Positions 42,756 through 51,903 are shown, counted from the first letter of the stretch. The stretch is 64,000 nt of DNA from Olivibacter oleidegradans (GCF_042432805.1 NZ_JBHLWO010000002.1:1736001-1800000); one strand, 5' to 3'. A program made the numbers and translations. The notes: generated by a model not told the origin, from the sequence alone.

Positions 42756-43664
42756 CTATCTCACTGTTTTTGATGTATTTGTTCGAAATTGCGAGGGTGT
42801 TAATCCGCTATGTTTTTTGAAAAATTTACTGAAAAAAAACTGGCTACTGAAGTTTAACTCGGTTGCCACGTTTCCAACGGTCAACGATGAAGTATCCAGC
42901 AATATTTTTGCCTCTGCGATTACCATTTCGTTTACCAGCTGACCAACCGACTTGCCGGTCTCTTCTTTAACAACTTTTGTTAAGTGCTTTGGGGATATAA
43001 AGATTTTCTCTGCATAAAACTGTACGCTTCTCTCTACCTTAAAATGTATTGCCAACAACTTCAAAAAGCTATTTAGTAAATCCATTCTACGTGTTGACGT
43101 CGCACCGTTGTTCGGCCGATGGTGTTTAATGATGGCAGCCAGCTCTAACATAAAAAGATTGAAGCTATGGAACATAAGATCAAATTGGAAGGCATGTTCC
43201 TGATTGGCATGGTTGGTCTTAAGCATCAACATCAAGTCGTGTAAAACGCCAGCTTCTTTAGTGCTTAACCGAAAGTGCGGATCGGTATTGGAAGATAGAT
43301 ATTCAAATACATTGATATCCTTTTTATGGATCAAAGACTCTGCATAAAATGTCTTTGTAAATCCTGTACCAATTATGAGGCCGTCAATGCCGGGATGATA
43401 TTCGTGAATAATCCCGGGGGCGATGATGAACAGGTCATTCGGTTCAAGTTTGTAATCCAACAGATTGTATTTCAAAGAAGTAGTGCCAGCGAGAACAAGC
43501 AAGAAAGTAAAGTGATCACCCCTTACAGGCCTTTCATAGCTCGGCTGCCCGATAATCTCATTCGTACGCGTAACATGGAATTGATCTCCCAAAGATTCCT
43601 GTCCCGAAGCCGAATTAATTTCGCCGATCGAGACTATTCGCGTTGAGACATGAGAATCTTTCAT
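42756..43664 (-). CDS. AraC-family regulator of the GMC/ALDH gene row
   Basis: A 302-residue regulator with an N-terminal cupin-like sensing domain (about 1-170, containing LKYNLLDYKLEPNDLFIIAP and GIIHEYHPG) and C-terminal double helix-turn-helix of AraC type (about 205-300, with FISPKHLTKVVKEETGKSV and LNFSSQFFFSKFFKKHSGL). It is divergent from the GMC oxidoreductase gene, with 131 bp between starts holding a long dyad, so it most likely activates that row. Ligand unknown. Confidence 0.92.
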   Translation of the reverse strand: MKDSHVSTRIVSIGEINSASGQESLGDQFHVTRTNEIIGQPSYERPVRGDHFTFLLVLAGTTSLKYNLLDYKLEPNDLFIIAPGIIHEYHPGIDGLIIGTGFTKTFYAESLIHKKDINVFEYLSSNTDPHFRLSTKEAGVLHDLMLMLKTNHANQEHAFQFDLMFHSFNLFMLELAAIIKHHRPNNGATSTRRMDLLNSFLKLLAIHFKVERSVQFYAEKIFISPKHLTKVVKEETGKSVGQLVNEMVIAEAKILLDTSSLTVGNVATELNFSSQFFFSKFFKKHSGLTPSQFRTNTSKTVR

Positions 43665-43738
43665 TATGTAAAATTAAGACATTTTGTATATAAAACGTAA
43701 AAAGGATATATAAAAGCGCCGTTTGTACATGTCATCTG

Positions 43739-43771
43739 TTTTGACAAATGTAAAGATTTGTAAAGTCAAAA
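43739..43771. promoter_or_regulatory. nested inverted repeats before the GMC gene
   Basis: Outer arms TTTTGAC and GTCAAAA enclose the inner arms ACAAAT and ATTTGT. The site ends 24 bp before the GMC start and may bind the divergent AraC regulator or overlap the promoter. Confidence 0.4.
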
Positions 43772-43795
43772 TTCTCTTAGAAAAAATTAAACTAA

Positions 43796-45391
43796 ATGAC
43801 TAAAAACAAATCATTTACATCGCCAAAAAAAAGGAATAGTCAGCAGATCTATAGCCATATTATTTTAGGTGCCGGATCGGCGGGCGCCGTCTTAGCTAAC
43901 AGACTGAGCGAAGAAAGTTCATTTAACATTTTACTGTTAGAGGCAGGCTCCATCTATGACGAATTTTCTTATCCCGAATCGGTCGCCAATAGCCAGATAC
44001 TCGGAGCTGGTGGTGATGCCCGGTACGACTGGGCTTACACAGCCAATAGTCAGAAGGGCGGCGATAAAATTGGCGTACCGCGCGGTAAAATCCTGGGAGG
44101 CAGCTCCGCGGTAAACGGGGCCGTAGCGGTCAGGGGTATTCCCAACGATTTTAACCGCTGGGCGGATATGGGTATAGACCATTGGTCGTGGGAGGAAGTG
44201 CTACCCTATTTTAAGAAACTGGAAAAATCCAATCTTGAGGATAGCCAATGGCATGGGCATTCGGGTTACTTCCCAATCAATCAACTACGCAAGTCCGATC
44301 TGTCCCCGATGCAGCAGGCCTTCATAGAGGCGGCCAAAGCAAACAACTATCCAGAAGTAAGCGATTTTAACGGCGAAAAGCAATACGGCATAGGCCCCTA
44401 CCCCGTAAATATTATCAATGGTGTGCGGATGAACACAGGGATGACCTACCTGGATATTTCCGTGAGAGAACGGAGTAACCTAAGCATTGAAGGTGATGTG
44501 CTGGTGGACAGGGTATTGTTCGAAAATAACAAGGCTGTTGCTGTACAACTTGCGGATGGACGCGTATTTCATGGCGGCGAGATCATCGTATCCGGTGGCA
44601 CCTACGGCTCAGCAGGAATACTGATGCGTTCGGGCATTGGTCCCGCTTCCGTTCTGAAAGATTTAGACATATCGGTTGTCGCCGATCTCCCTGTAGGCAG
44701 GCAAATCTTAGATCACCCCTTTTACTTCAATACCTACGCAGCAGATCCGAAGACGATTGGCCGCCTTTCTCCGGTTACAGGTGTCAATCTATGGACAAGA
44801 AGTTCTTATGCATCAAAGGACGAGCTCGATATCCACATCACTGCAGGCCATTTATTTAATCCCGATACGAGCCCCACGAAAGCAGGTTATGTCTTCGGCG
44901 TGGCCTTGACCAATCCCAAATCAAGGGGTACTATAAAGATTGTCGGCAACAACCCGGAAGATGCACCGATCATAGACCTGAATTTCCTGGCGGAAGAAGA
45001 AGACCGTAAAAGGCTCATTGAAGGAATCAGGCTTGCGCAAAAGATCGGTCAAACAGAACCACTGAAAAATCTTTCGGTCGGCGAGCTGAATCCCGGCCCT
45101 GAAGCATATAATGATGACCTTCTTTTGGCATCGATAAAAGCAACGCTCCAAACGTATAATCACCCCATGGGCTCGGCACCCATGGGGCCGTTAGGGAGTG
45201 CTGAAGCTGTTGTGGATTTTTCCGGAAAAGTTCATGGTATCGAAGGCCTACGGGTGGTGGATGCGTCCATTTTACCAGGTTTTATATCTACGGGGCCCAA
45301 CGTAACGGTGATCATGATGGCTGAGAAAATTGCCGATGAGATGAAAGAAACAGGAGCAAATGCAAAGGTAGTGTCAAAAAACAAGTATTAA
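43796..45391 (+). CDS. GMC-family FAD-dependent alcohol/choline oxidoreductase
   Basis: A 531-residue flavoprotein of the glucose-methanol-choline family that oxidises an alcohol to an aldehyde. FAD fold: ILGAGSAGAVLANRLSEE near residue 20 and LLLEAGS; GMC signatures: GKILGGSSAVNGAVAVRG and SGGTYGSAGILMRSGIGP; the active site has NHPMGSAPMGP with the catalytic His and PNVTVIMMAEKIADEM with the second polar residue. No signal peptide, so it is cytosolic. It is 5 bp from the aldehyde dehydrogenase start, and together they would take an alcohol to an acid. Substrate unknown; choline is not certain. Confidence 0.92.
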   Translation: MTKNKSFTSPKKRNSQQIYSHIILGAGSAGAVLANRLSEESSFNILLLEAGSIYDEFSYPESVANSQILGAGGDARYDWAYTANSQKGGDKIGVPRGKILGGSSAVNGAVAVRGIPNDFNRWADMGIDHWSWEEVLPYFKKLEKSNLEDSQWHGHSGYFPINQLRKSDLSPMQQAFIEAAKANNYPEVSDFNGEKQYGIGPYPVNIINGVRMNTGMTYLDISVRERSNLSIEGDVLVDRVLFENNKAVAVQLADGRVFHGGEIIVSGGTYGSAGILMRSGIGPASVLKDLDISVVADLPVGRQILDHPFYFNTYAADPKTIGRLSPVTGVNLWTRSSYASKDELDIHITAGHLFNPDTSPTKAGYVFGVALTNPKSRGTIKIVGNNPEDAPIIDLNFLAEEEDRKRLIEGIRLAQKIGQTEPLKNLSVGELNPGPEAYNDDLLLASIKATLQTYNHPMGSAPMGPLGSAEAVVDFSGKVHGIEGLRVVDASILPGFISTGPNVTVIMMAEKIADEMKETGANAKVVSKNKY

Positions 45392-45396
45392 CAGTG

Positions 45397-46878
45397 ATGG
45401 AAAATTCAACAAAAGAAATGGTATCTACCAAAGAGAAACAGGTAAAACTGAACTGGATTAACGGAGAATGGCTGGACAGTAAAATTTATAGAAACAGCGT
45501 TAATCCGGCAAGCGGAGAAATAATCGGTCGCTATGCCGATGGCAACCAATCGATTGCCGCGCAAGGTATCCGGGCCGCAAAATCTGCCTTCGAAAAAAGC
45601 GAATGGAAAGAAAACCGCCATCTACGATCCCGCGTATTGAACGAGCTTGCCCATGCCTTTGAGATTTATGCCGAACGTTTAATCAGGATGCTCTCTCTTG
45701 AAAATGGAAAAATAGCGAAGGAAGCTGCCATGGAGATTTCGGGTGTCCCATCAAAATTACGGTACTATGCTGCAGTGGTTCTGACCCATAGCGGACGCGC
45801 ACTGGAATCTCGTCCGGGTGCTTTCAGTATGGTTCTGGAAGAACCGATGGGCGTGGCCGGAATTATAGCACCCTGGAATTCACCGGTGATTCTCATGATC
45901 CGGTCGCTGGCACCGGCATTGGCCGCGGGCTGCACAGCGATTATTAAAATGCCCGGGCAAACAGCCCAGGTCAATGCCCTGATATGTGAAGTTTTTGCAT
46001 CGGTAAAGAGCTTGCCGAAAGGGGTCATTAACCAGTTTACAGAAAGTGGGCATACAGGAGCAGCATTGATTATCAGTTCTCCAGATGTTCCTACCATTAG
46101 CTATACAGGCAGTACGGCAACCGCGAAGATTATGATGGCAAACGGTGCAGCACACCTCAAACGTTTTGGCTTTGAACTGGGAGGCAAAACACCGATGATT
46201 GTTTTCGATGATGCCAATCTGGATAAGGCATTGCCCATCTTGGAAAAGGCCATTACCATTTTTGCAGGACAGTTCTGCATGACCGGCAGCAGAATTTTGG
46301 TTCAGAAAAACATTGCAGAGCGGTTTATCACAGATTTCACCGAAAGACTTCTGCGTGTTAAAGTAGGTCCGGCTGCTGATCCTGAAAGTGATATGGGGCC
46401 ATTGATTGATGAAGGCAGTTTAAAGCGTGTGAATGATCGTGTGGAACAGGCGATTAATGAAGGTGCCGAAGTGCTGCTTCGCGGCGGTAAAGTGTTAGAC
46501 GGAAGCTTGGCAGCAGGCTCCTTTTATCGCCCTGTTTTATTACGTGTTACCGATAACAAAATGGCTATTGTACAGGAAGAAACCTTTGGCCCGGTAGCTA
46601 CTGTACAGATTTTTGATACGGCCGAAGAGGCAATTAAGTTAGCAAACGATAATCCATATGGTTTGGCGGCATCGGTCTGGAGCAGCCATGTGGATCTGCC
46701 TTTAAAGGTAAGCCGAAAACTGGATGTGGGCACGGTGTGGATAAACGATTGGGCAAAGATCAACGATGAGATAGAGGAAGGCGGCTTTAAAATGAGCGGT
46801 CTGGGACGTTTAAACGGCCTGGCGGCGATGCATGAATTTATTCAATTCAAACACATCTACCATGATGCGGGCATCTGA
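45397..46878 (+). CDS. NAD(P)-dependent aldehyde dehydrogenase
   Basis: A 493-residue ALDH-superfamily enzyme oxidising an aldehyde to the acid. Motifs: IIAPWNSPVILMIRSLAPAL, active-site Glu260 in FELGGKTPMIVFDDAN and nucleophile Cys294 in FAGQFCMTGSR; ETFGPVATVQIF near residue 390. ATG 45397 is used; a GTG directly before it gives one extra residue. It lies between the GMC oxidoreductase (5 bp) and the monooxygenase-domain gene, which its 3' end overlaps by 17 bp. The pair gives a two-step alcohol oxidation path. Confidence 0.94.
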   Translation: MENSTKEMVSTKEKQVKLNWINGEWLDSKIYRNSVNPASGEIIGRYADGNQSIAAQGIRAAKSAFEKSEWKENRHLRSRVLNELAHAFEIYAERLIRMLSLENGKIAKEAAMEISGVPSKLRYYAAVVLTHSGRALESRPGAFSMVLEEPMGVAGIIAPWNSPVILMIRSLAPALAAGCTAIIKMPGQTAQVNALICEVFASVKSLPKGVINQFTESGHTGAALIISSPDVPTISYTGSTATAKIMMANGAAHLKRFGFELGGKTPMIVFDDANLDKALPILEKAITIFAGQFCMTGSRILVQKNIAERFITDFTERLLRVKVGPAADPESDMGPLIDEGSLKRVNDRVEQAINEGAEVLLRGGKVLDGSLAAGSFYRPVLLRVTDNKMAIVQEETFGPVATVQIFDTAEEAIKLANDNPYGLAASVWSSHVDLPLKVSRKLDVGTVWINDWAKINDEIEEGGFKMSGLGRLNGLAAMHEFIQFKHIYHDAGI

Positions 46879-47431
46879 TTTACCGGTAATCACGATCATA
46901 GAGCTAACGCCCAAAGCTCCTTACAAAGAAGAAGCCCTTGAAGCGATTCAGACAATCAGCCTGGCCGCTGCAGGCTTCCATGGATATCAATCCGCGGACA
47001 TTTTTGAAAAGGTGACGGCTGGCGGATCCATTGTATTTGCCATTATTCTACGATTTGACACTTATGCCAATCTGACCTCCTGGAATGATTCGGAGCAAAA
47101 AGCGCGGCAGATCGCTTTAAGTAAAAACTTATTTACAGAGGTGACACCGGAAGTTAAACTCACCGGTCTGGAATTCTGGTTTGAAAACAAACAACAAGAG
47201 GGAGTAATGCAACCCACTAAATGGAAGATGCTGATTATCACCGTCTGTATCATATTTACACTTTTACATACGCTTATGCCCTTTATTAGACAATTATTGA
47301 GGCCAATTGGAATGCCTCAAATGATAAACACCTTGGTCGGGATTATCATGATGGTTACGCTCATGACTTATGTGGTGATGCCTTTTATTACCAGGATCTT
47401 CAGTAAATGGTTATTCAAATCCAAAGGATAA
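46862..47431 (+). CDS. antibiotic-biosynthesis-monooxygenase-domain membrane protein
   Basis: A 189-residue protein. Residues about 5-95 look like an ABM ferredoxin-like domain (VITIIELTPKAPYKEEALEA, HGYQSADIFEKV, RFDTYANLTSWNDSE), and the C-terminal half has two hydrophobic helices (WKMLIITVCIIFTLLHTLMP and MINTLVGIIMMVTLMTYVVMP). The start at 46862 (or the next ATG, 46865) overlaps the ALDH gene by 17 bp, so the two are coupled. The ABM domain fused to a membrane part matches a known two-part family in bacteria, whose role is unclear. Confidence 0.8.
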   Translation: MMRASDLPVITIIELTPKAPYKEEALEAIQTISLAAAGFHGYQSADIFEKVTAGGSIVFAIILRFDTYANLTSWNDSEQKARQIALSKNLFTEVTPEVKLTGLEFWFENKQQEGVMQPTKWKMLIITVCIIFTLLHTLMPFIRQLLRPIGMPQMINTLVGIIMMVTLMTYVVMPFITRIFSKWLFKSKG

Positions 47432-47474
47432 ACACGGTAATTTTTTAAACACTTATATTATACATTCAATTATT

Positions 47475-48554
47475 ATGAAGCATTCACAAATCGAAGAAAA
47501 ACACGGTAAACATGGAGATTTTTTTCACACGAAGCATGGTTTCGAAAAGGCAGATTGGCATCAGCATGCCCCCTCACCTCAACAGTTCCAGCCAGCATAC
47601 CTGAGCAGTCCTGAATTTATCAAAAATGGCTATCACTGTGAAGAGCTAAAGGACGGCTTTTATTGGGTAACCAGTGGTGGTTATGATGCTGCTTTTCTTG
47701 TAACGGATGAAGGCGTCATTGCAATAGACGCACCGCCCATTCTCGGTGAAAATATGCTGGCCGCTATAGAAGCTGCAACGGACAAACCTATCACAAAGGT
47801 GATTTACAGCCATTGGCACTCCGATCATATTGGTGCGGCAGCCATGTACGGCCCCGATGTTGAGATCATAGCCCATGAAATCACCAAAGAATTGCTTACG
47901 CGTTTTCCTGATCCCTTGCGACCTATTCCAACTACGATATTTGGCGACAGTTATGTGGTGGAACTTGGCGGTGAAAAACTCGAGCTTAGCTATAAAGGTG
48001 CTAACCATTGCCCCGGTAACATCTTTATTTATGCACCGAAACAAAAGGCGCTTACCAAGATTGACATTGTGAGTCCGGGCTCCTGTACTTTCATGCATTG
48101 TGATGCCTCGGAGAACATCAGTGGTTGGATTGAGGCGCACGAGCAAATTTTGGAATTTGATTTTGATTTTTTAGTGGGAGGACATATCACACGCTGGGGA
48201 ACCCGCGAAGATGTGCGTACATCACTGGAATACTTTCAAGATATGCTCGGTTTTGCGCAAGAGGCACTGAAAGAGTTTTGCACGCCCGTTGGAGCAGCTG
48301 TTTTCTTCTCAACTTCTCCCGCTGACCAATATTCCGTGGGCACGGAAAACTGGATCAACTCGATGGTCAATTATGTTACGGACAAAATGCTGTCAAAGAT
48401 TACCTCGAATGGCCAAAAGTGGGAGGAGCGCCTTGCAGGTGTAACCACTAACACCAAATATCACGCATACACCATTGTGGAATCTACAAGAACGGAAAGG
48501 AGTCATTGGGGCTATCAGAAAAGGGGTACAGGAGGAACTAACTATTTTGTTTAA
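47475..48554 (+). CDS. metallo-beta-lactamase-fold hydrolase
   Basis: A 359-residue MBL-fold protein. The zinc motif is VIYSHWHSDHIGAAAMYG (His-x-His-x-Asp-His), followed by KGANHCPGNIFIY and LVGGHITRWGTREDV. The N-terminal 60 residues are an extra polar segment, and about 90 residues after the MBL core form a helical part, longer than a glyoxalase II. No signal peptide. It lies 43 bp after the ABM-domain gene and before the pirin gene, in the AraC-controlled row. Substrate cannot be told; a lactone or ester formed from the oxidised alcohol is one possibility. Confidence 0.88.
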   Translation: MKHSQIEEKHGKHGDFFHTKHGFEKADWHQHAPSPQQFQPAYLSSPEFIKNGYHCEELKDGFYWVTSGGYDAAFLVTDEGVIAIDAPPILGENMLAAIEAATDKPITKVIYSHWHSDHIGAAAMYGPDVEIIAHEITKELLTRFPDPLRPIPTTIFGDSYVVELGGEKLELSYKGANHCPGNIFIYAPKQKALTKIDIVSPGSCTFMHCDASENISGWIEAHEQILEFDFDFLVGGHITRWGTREDVRTSLEYFQDMLGFAQEALKEFCTPVGAAVFFSTSPADQYSVGTENWINSMVNYVTDKMLSKITSNGQKWEERLAGVTTNTKYHAYTIVESTRTERSHWGYQKRGTGGTNYFV

Positions 48555-48665
48555 TTTTCTCAGACACGTGTCCTGTCTTGTGATAATGGGAGAAACTCTG
48601 CTCCCAAATACTGAAGAAGAAAAGCCATTAAAGGGGTTTTTATTAAAACATAAACAGATCAAAAG

Positions 48666-49529
48666 ATGAATCGCAAAATTGTAAGAATAGTACAGCCAAA
48701 AGCAAACCAGGGCTTTTTAGGCGTGGGCCATACGGCTATTCAGGTTGTTGAAGGCAGTGACTTTCAGCAAACGGATCCCTTTATCGTAATGATGGATGAT
48801 CAGCTCGATTTACCGGGGCATGGTGTTGTTGGAGGGCCACATCCTCACGCCGGATTTGAAATTGCCACACTTGTGCTGGAAGGAAGCCCGGAGACTGATT
48901 TTGAAACAGGTAGCTTGGAATGGCTGACGACCGGAAGCGGCATCGTACATACGGAAGAAATTAAAACCAAAGTAAAATTAAGGATTTTACAATTGTGGCT
49001 GGTGCTGCCGAAAACCAAAAGGTGGACAGCCCCCAAATGGCAAAAACTTCCCTTCAAAAATGTGCCATCCAAAAAAACAGGTCGGTCTGAAATCTACGTT
49101 TACAGTGGAAGCGCATTTGGTTTAACATCTCCCATTACCTCTGAAACCCCTATCACGATCGTTCTGTTCAAATTGGATAAAAATGATAAGGTTACGCAAC
49201 AGCTTCCAACAAACTTCAATGGTTTTATTTATATGCTTGAGGGAAGTATGCTAGCGGGTGGAGAAGCGACACCTATAGAGAAACAGCAGGTTGTCTGGTT
49301 GGACAGGTCTACGGAAGAAGGGGATAGTAAGATTGATTTTATCGGTGGCGCCGAGGGTGGAAGCTTTGTGCTGTATGCCGGAGAACCGCAAAGAGTACCC
49401 ATTATCAGCTATGGCCCATTTGTCGTCGACAGGGAAGAAGAAATTAAGCCGCTCTTTCAGGATTTTAAAGCGGGTAGAATACCTCATTTAAAAAACCTTC
49501 CAGAAAGTCAGGTCGTTTACCATGGCTGA
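48666..49529 (+). CDS. pirin-family protein
   Basis: A 287-residue double-cupin protein of the pirin family. The metal site is in VVGGPHPHAGFEIATLVLEG and LTTGSGIVHTEE; a second cupin (about 165-270) has FNGFIYMLEGSMLAGGEA. Many bacterial pirins act as quercetinase-like dioxygenases or redox-sensitive regulators. It is last in the plus-strand row after GMC, ALDH, ABM and MBL genes, 111 bp after the MBL gene. Exact role unknown. Confidence 0.9.
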   Translation: MNRKIVRIVQPKANQGFLGVGHTAIQVVEGSDFQQTDPFIVMMDDQLDLPGHGVVGGPHPHAGFEIATLVLEGSPETDFETGSLEWLTTGSGIVHTEEIKTKVKLRILQLWLVLPKTKRWTAPKWQKLPFKNVPSKKTGRSEIYVYSGSAFGLTSPITSETPITIVLFKLDKNDKVTQQLPTNFNGFIYMLEGSMLAGGEATPIEKQQVVWLDRSTEEGDSKIDFIGGAEGGSFVLYAGEPQRVPIISYGPFVVDREEEIKPLFQDFKAGRIPHLKNLPESQVVYHG

Positions 49530-49710
49530 GCCGTTGGTAAAACGTCTTGGCTTTATGCTCACGGTTTTATTTTCTTTTACCCTACATAGCCAACGCCCTT
49601 TCCTTCAAATCCATTTGTAAATGGTCGTCCGGTTGACCACCCTTTAAAGAGGATCATCCGGATATGCCATTTATTTACCGATCAAACCAATCGGTGATTA
49701 CCCCTTTCCA

Positions 49711-50694
49711 TCAAGGATGAAGAATGATAGATCCGGTTGTCTTACCCTCTTCCAAATCACGATGAGCAACGGCAGCATCTTTCAGTGCATAAACAGTTGG
49801 CGTTATCGTACCTAATGATCCATCGCGCCAAGCATCAAATAGTTCACGAGTGGCCAATTCCCTACTATACATATCCGGCAGATACTGTTGCAGAGCAGGC
49901 CGCACTAGCCGAATTTGTCTTTTCGATAAATAGTTCATATCCAAATGCGGATTACCGGAAGCCATACCAAAAAGAACCGCGGTACCACCATTCTTTAATA
50001 ACTTAACTGAGATTTCAAAGGTCGCTTTGCCGACACCATCAAATACCGCATCGATCCGCTGATTTCCAATCAGCTCCTTTACTTTAGCCCCCAAATCCTG
50101 TGTTTCCATCACAATCACATGATCGACCCCGTTATCGGACGCGATTGCTCTCTTTGCCTCGGTTCCTACTGTACCGATTACGGTGGCCCCAAGCGCTTTT
50201 GCCCATTTACTCAACAATGAACCAACACCTCCTGCGGCGGCATGCACGAGAATAATGTCTCCCGGTTTTACGGCATAGATCTGCCTGATCAGCATACGGG
50301 CAGTAAGTCCCTTGGCCAAGATCGATGCGGCTTGATCATAGGAGATGTCGTCGGGTAACTTGACCAGGTCTTCCACCTTCACCAGCCGCTTTTCGGCATA
50401 CGAACCTAATGAATTGTAATAAGCAACCCGATCGCCTTCTTTAATAGACGTGACACCGCTACCGACATGTTCTACTATTCCTGCGGCTTCCCCGCCGATC
50501 GTTGCCGGAAAAGACATGATCGGGAAAGTCCCGTTTCTATACATGATATCAACGAAATTGATAGCAATTGCTTTCTGACTGATCAAGATCTCGTGCGCTC
50601 CAGGTTCTTGTACCTCTTGGATGGAATATTGTAAAACCGCGGGAGGGCCCTGTGATTCGATGCGGACTACACCGCTTTTATATATTTTCTTCAT
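49711..50694 (-). CDS. NADPH:quinone oxidoreductase (QOR/zeta-crystallin type)
   Basis: A 327-residue zinc-free medium-chain reductase that reduces quinones with NADPH. Start 50694 (MKKIYKSGVVRIESQGPPAV) is preferred; 31 codons upstream would overlap the palindrome. Family motifs: NFVDIMYRNGTFP, GGEAAGIVEHVGSGV and the cofactor loop LVHAAAGGVGSLLSKWAKALG. No structural-zinc cysteine lobe, as usual in QOR. Divergent from the Crp-like regulator at 50872, with a perfect palindrome between them. Confidence 0.93.
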   Translation of the reverse strand: MKKIYKSGVVRIESQGPPAVLQYSIQEVQEPGAHEILISQKAIAINFVDIMYRNGTFPIMSFPATIGGEAAGIVEHVGSGVTSIKEGDRVAYYNSLGSYAEKRLVKVEDLVKLPDDISYDQAASILAKGLTARMLIRQIYAVKPGDIILVHAAAGGVGSLLSKWAKALGATVIGTVGTEAKRAIASDNGVDHVIVMETQDLGAKVKELIGNQRIDAVFDGVGKATFEISVKLLKNGGTAVLFGMASGNPHLDMNYLSKRQIRLVRPALQQYLPDMYSRELATRELFDAWRDGSLGTITPTVYALKDAAVAHRDLEEGKTTGSIILHP

Positions 50695-50779
50695 ATTGTA
50701 AGGCTGATTGCTCAGCATTAGTTTATTCAAAATTGAGACTTTATAAGTGGTATGAAAATGACATATGCAGTAAATTATC

Positions 50780-50795
50780 CTTGACATATGTCAAG
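50780..50795. promoter_or_regulatory. perfect 16-bp palindrome between QOR and Crp-like genes
   Basis: CTTGACATATGTCAAG is its own reverse complement. It is 86 bp upstream of the QOR start and 77 bp upstream of the regulator start, an ideal place for a site bound by the divergent Crp-like protein or by another redox regulator. Confidence 0.65.
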
Positions 50796-50871
50796 AATAT
50801 CATGGTTCACGATTAGCATCCCGCCCGTTAATTCCTTATTTTTGATTGCTCTTAAATAATCATCTGCGTAT

Positions 50872-51474
50872 ATGAGTTTACACGAACCATCATTTGAAGT
50901 GCTTTTTTCGTATATTGAATCGAGATCGTCTCTATTACTCGATGATAATGATCGAGCGCTTATAAAACAGGCATTTAAACAAAAGAACCTAAGAAAACGA
51001 CAATATCTTTTGCAGGAAGGTGATATTTGCAAGTACATGGCATTTGTAGTGAAAGGCGCAGGTAGGATGTATACAATTAATAAAAATGGGCAGGAGCACA
51101 CGATTCGTTTTGCTATAGAATCCTGGTGGCTTGGAGATGAAGAGAGCTTTAGGCTGGGGACGCCGTCAATCTATACTATTGAGCTGACCGAAGACGCTGA
51201 AGTGCTGTTGGTAACAAAAGACAATCTTGACCAACTCTACGATCAAGTTCCCGCTATTACCCATATGACTCGCAAAATCGATCAAAAACGTGCTATCGCC
51301 ACCCAAAAGCGTCTACAGGATACCATCAGCTTAGAAGCCGAACAGCGCTATCTACGTCTTGAAGAAACTTATCCCGAAATAGTACGCCGATTCCCGCAGG
51401 CAATGGTTGCCTCTTATCTGGGGATATCAGCCGAAACACTTAGTCGGGTTAGAAAAAAACTATTGCAGAAATAA
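50872..51474 (+). CDS. Crp/Fnr-family regulator beside the quinone reductase
   Basis: A 200-residue regulator with an N-terminal cNMP-binding-like barrel (about 30-120, LLQEGDICKYMAFVVKGAGR) and a C-terminal helix-turn-helix (VASYLGISAETLSRVRKKLL, about 178-197). It belongs to the bacteroidotal Crp-like proteins with short C-terminal HTH in which the cAMP-contact residues are not kept (RFAIESWWLGDEESF in the pocket). Divergent from QOR, with the 16-bp palindrome between them. It probably controls QOR in response to an electrophile or redox signal; this is inferred from position only. Confidence 0.88.
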   Translation: MSLHEPSFEVLFSYIESRSSLLLDDNDRALIKQAFKQKNLRKRQYLLQEGDICKYMAFVVKGAGRMYTINKNGQEHTIRFAIESWWLGDEESFRLGTPSIYTIELTEDAEVLLVTKDNLDQLYDQVPAITHMTRKIDQKRAIATQKRLQDTISLEAEQRYLRLEETYPEIVRRFPQAMVASYLGISAETLSRVRKKLLQK

Positions 51475-51759
51475 GCGATGCTCAATCTTTCCTTGTAGGA
51501 TGGCTTTAAATGAACGATCCATCGTCCACCATGCGATAGGTGTAACGACGGTACAGGATAACATAACAAGCTTGATAAAGTCGGTCGATATTAGCTTGAC
51601 AATGCCCATTACACTTGCCCCCAGCACCTTGCGTACGCCGATTTCCTTTTGACGCTGGAGCGTGCTATAAGCAGCAAGTGCCGATAACCCCATGCAGGAA
51701 ATGAAAATAGTCAATAAGGCAAAATAGAAAAACAACTTCAGATTATCCAGGAAAAATAC
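51460..51759 (-). pseudogene. remnant of an FtsX-type ABC permease
   Basis: The minus strand encodes about 100 residues matching the C-terminal membrane domain of MacB/FtsX-like permeases: FFYFALLTIFISCMGLSALA, then LQRQKEIGVRKVLGAS and VVTPIAWWTMDRSFK. It equals the region near residues 675-750 of the full permease at 60540-62924 (TKEIGVRKVLGASINGI). The fragment lacks the first 650 residues and the last 40, and its stop overlaps the 3' end of the Crp-like gene. It is a deletion remnant. Confidence 0.8.
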
Positions 51760-51855
51760 ACGGGGCTGTTAGAAAAACACAATATGCTTCTAGAAGAAAA
51801 CAATGAGCTCAAATATCGGTTATCGGAGTTAAAGCAAAAGTTGATTAAGAAGTAG
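51718..51855 (+). pseudogene. remnant of a coiled-coil-ended regulator
   Basis: An open frame without a start ends in a strong coiled coil, LEKHNMLLEENNELKYRLSE and LKQKLIKK, before TAG at 51853-51855. Such tails are common at the C-terminus of small bacteroidotal XRE-type regulators. The real homology probably begins near 51742, where the FtsX remnant on the other strand stops. The same 3' end is found, further decayed, at 60452. Confidence 0.45.
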
Positions 51856-51903
51856 GAAGCTTTCGAACTTAATTTATAGTGCTTAATAGAAAAAGCCGCC
51901 TCT
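51852..51903. repeat. 52-bp dispersed repeat, copy 1
   Basis: The 52 bp from the coiled-coil stop codon into the following hairpin match 60452-60503 with two mismatches; part of it reads TTAATTTATAGTGCTTAATA. Since it begins at a stop codon and ends in a terminator arm, it appears to be a conserved gene 3' end rather than a transposon end. Confidence 0.75.
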
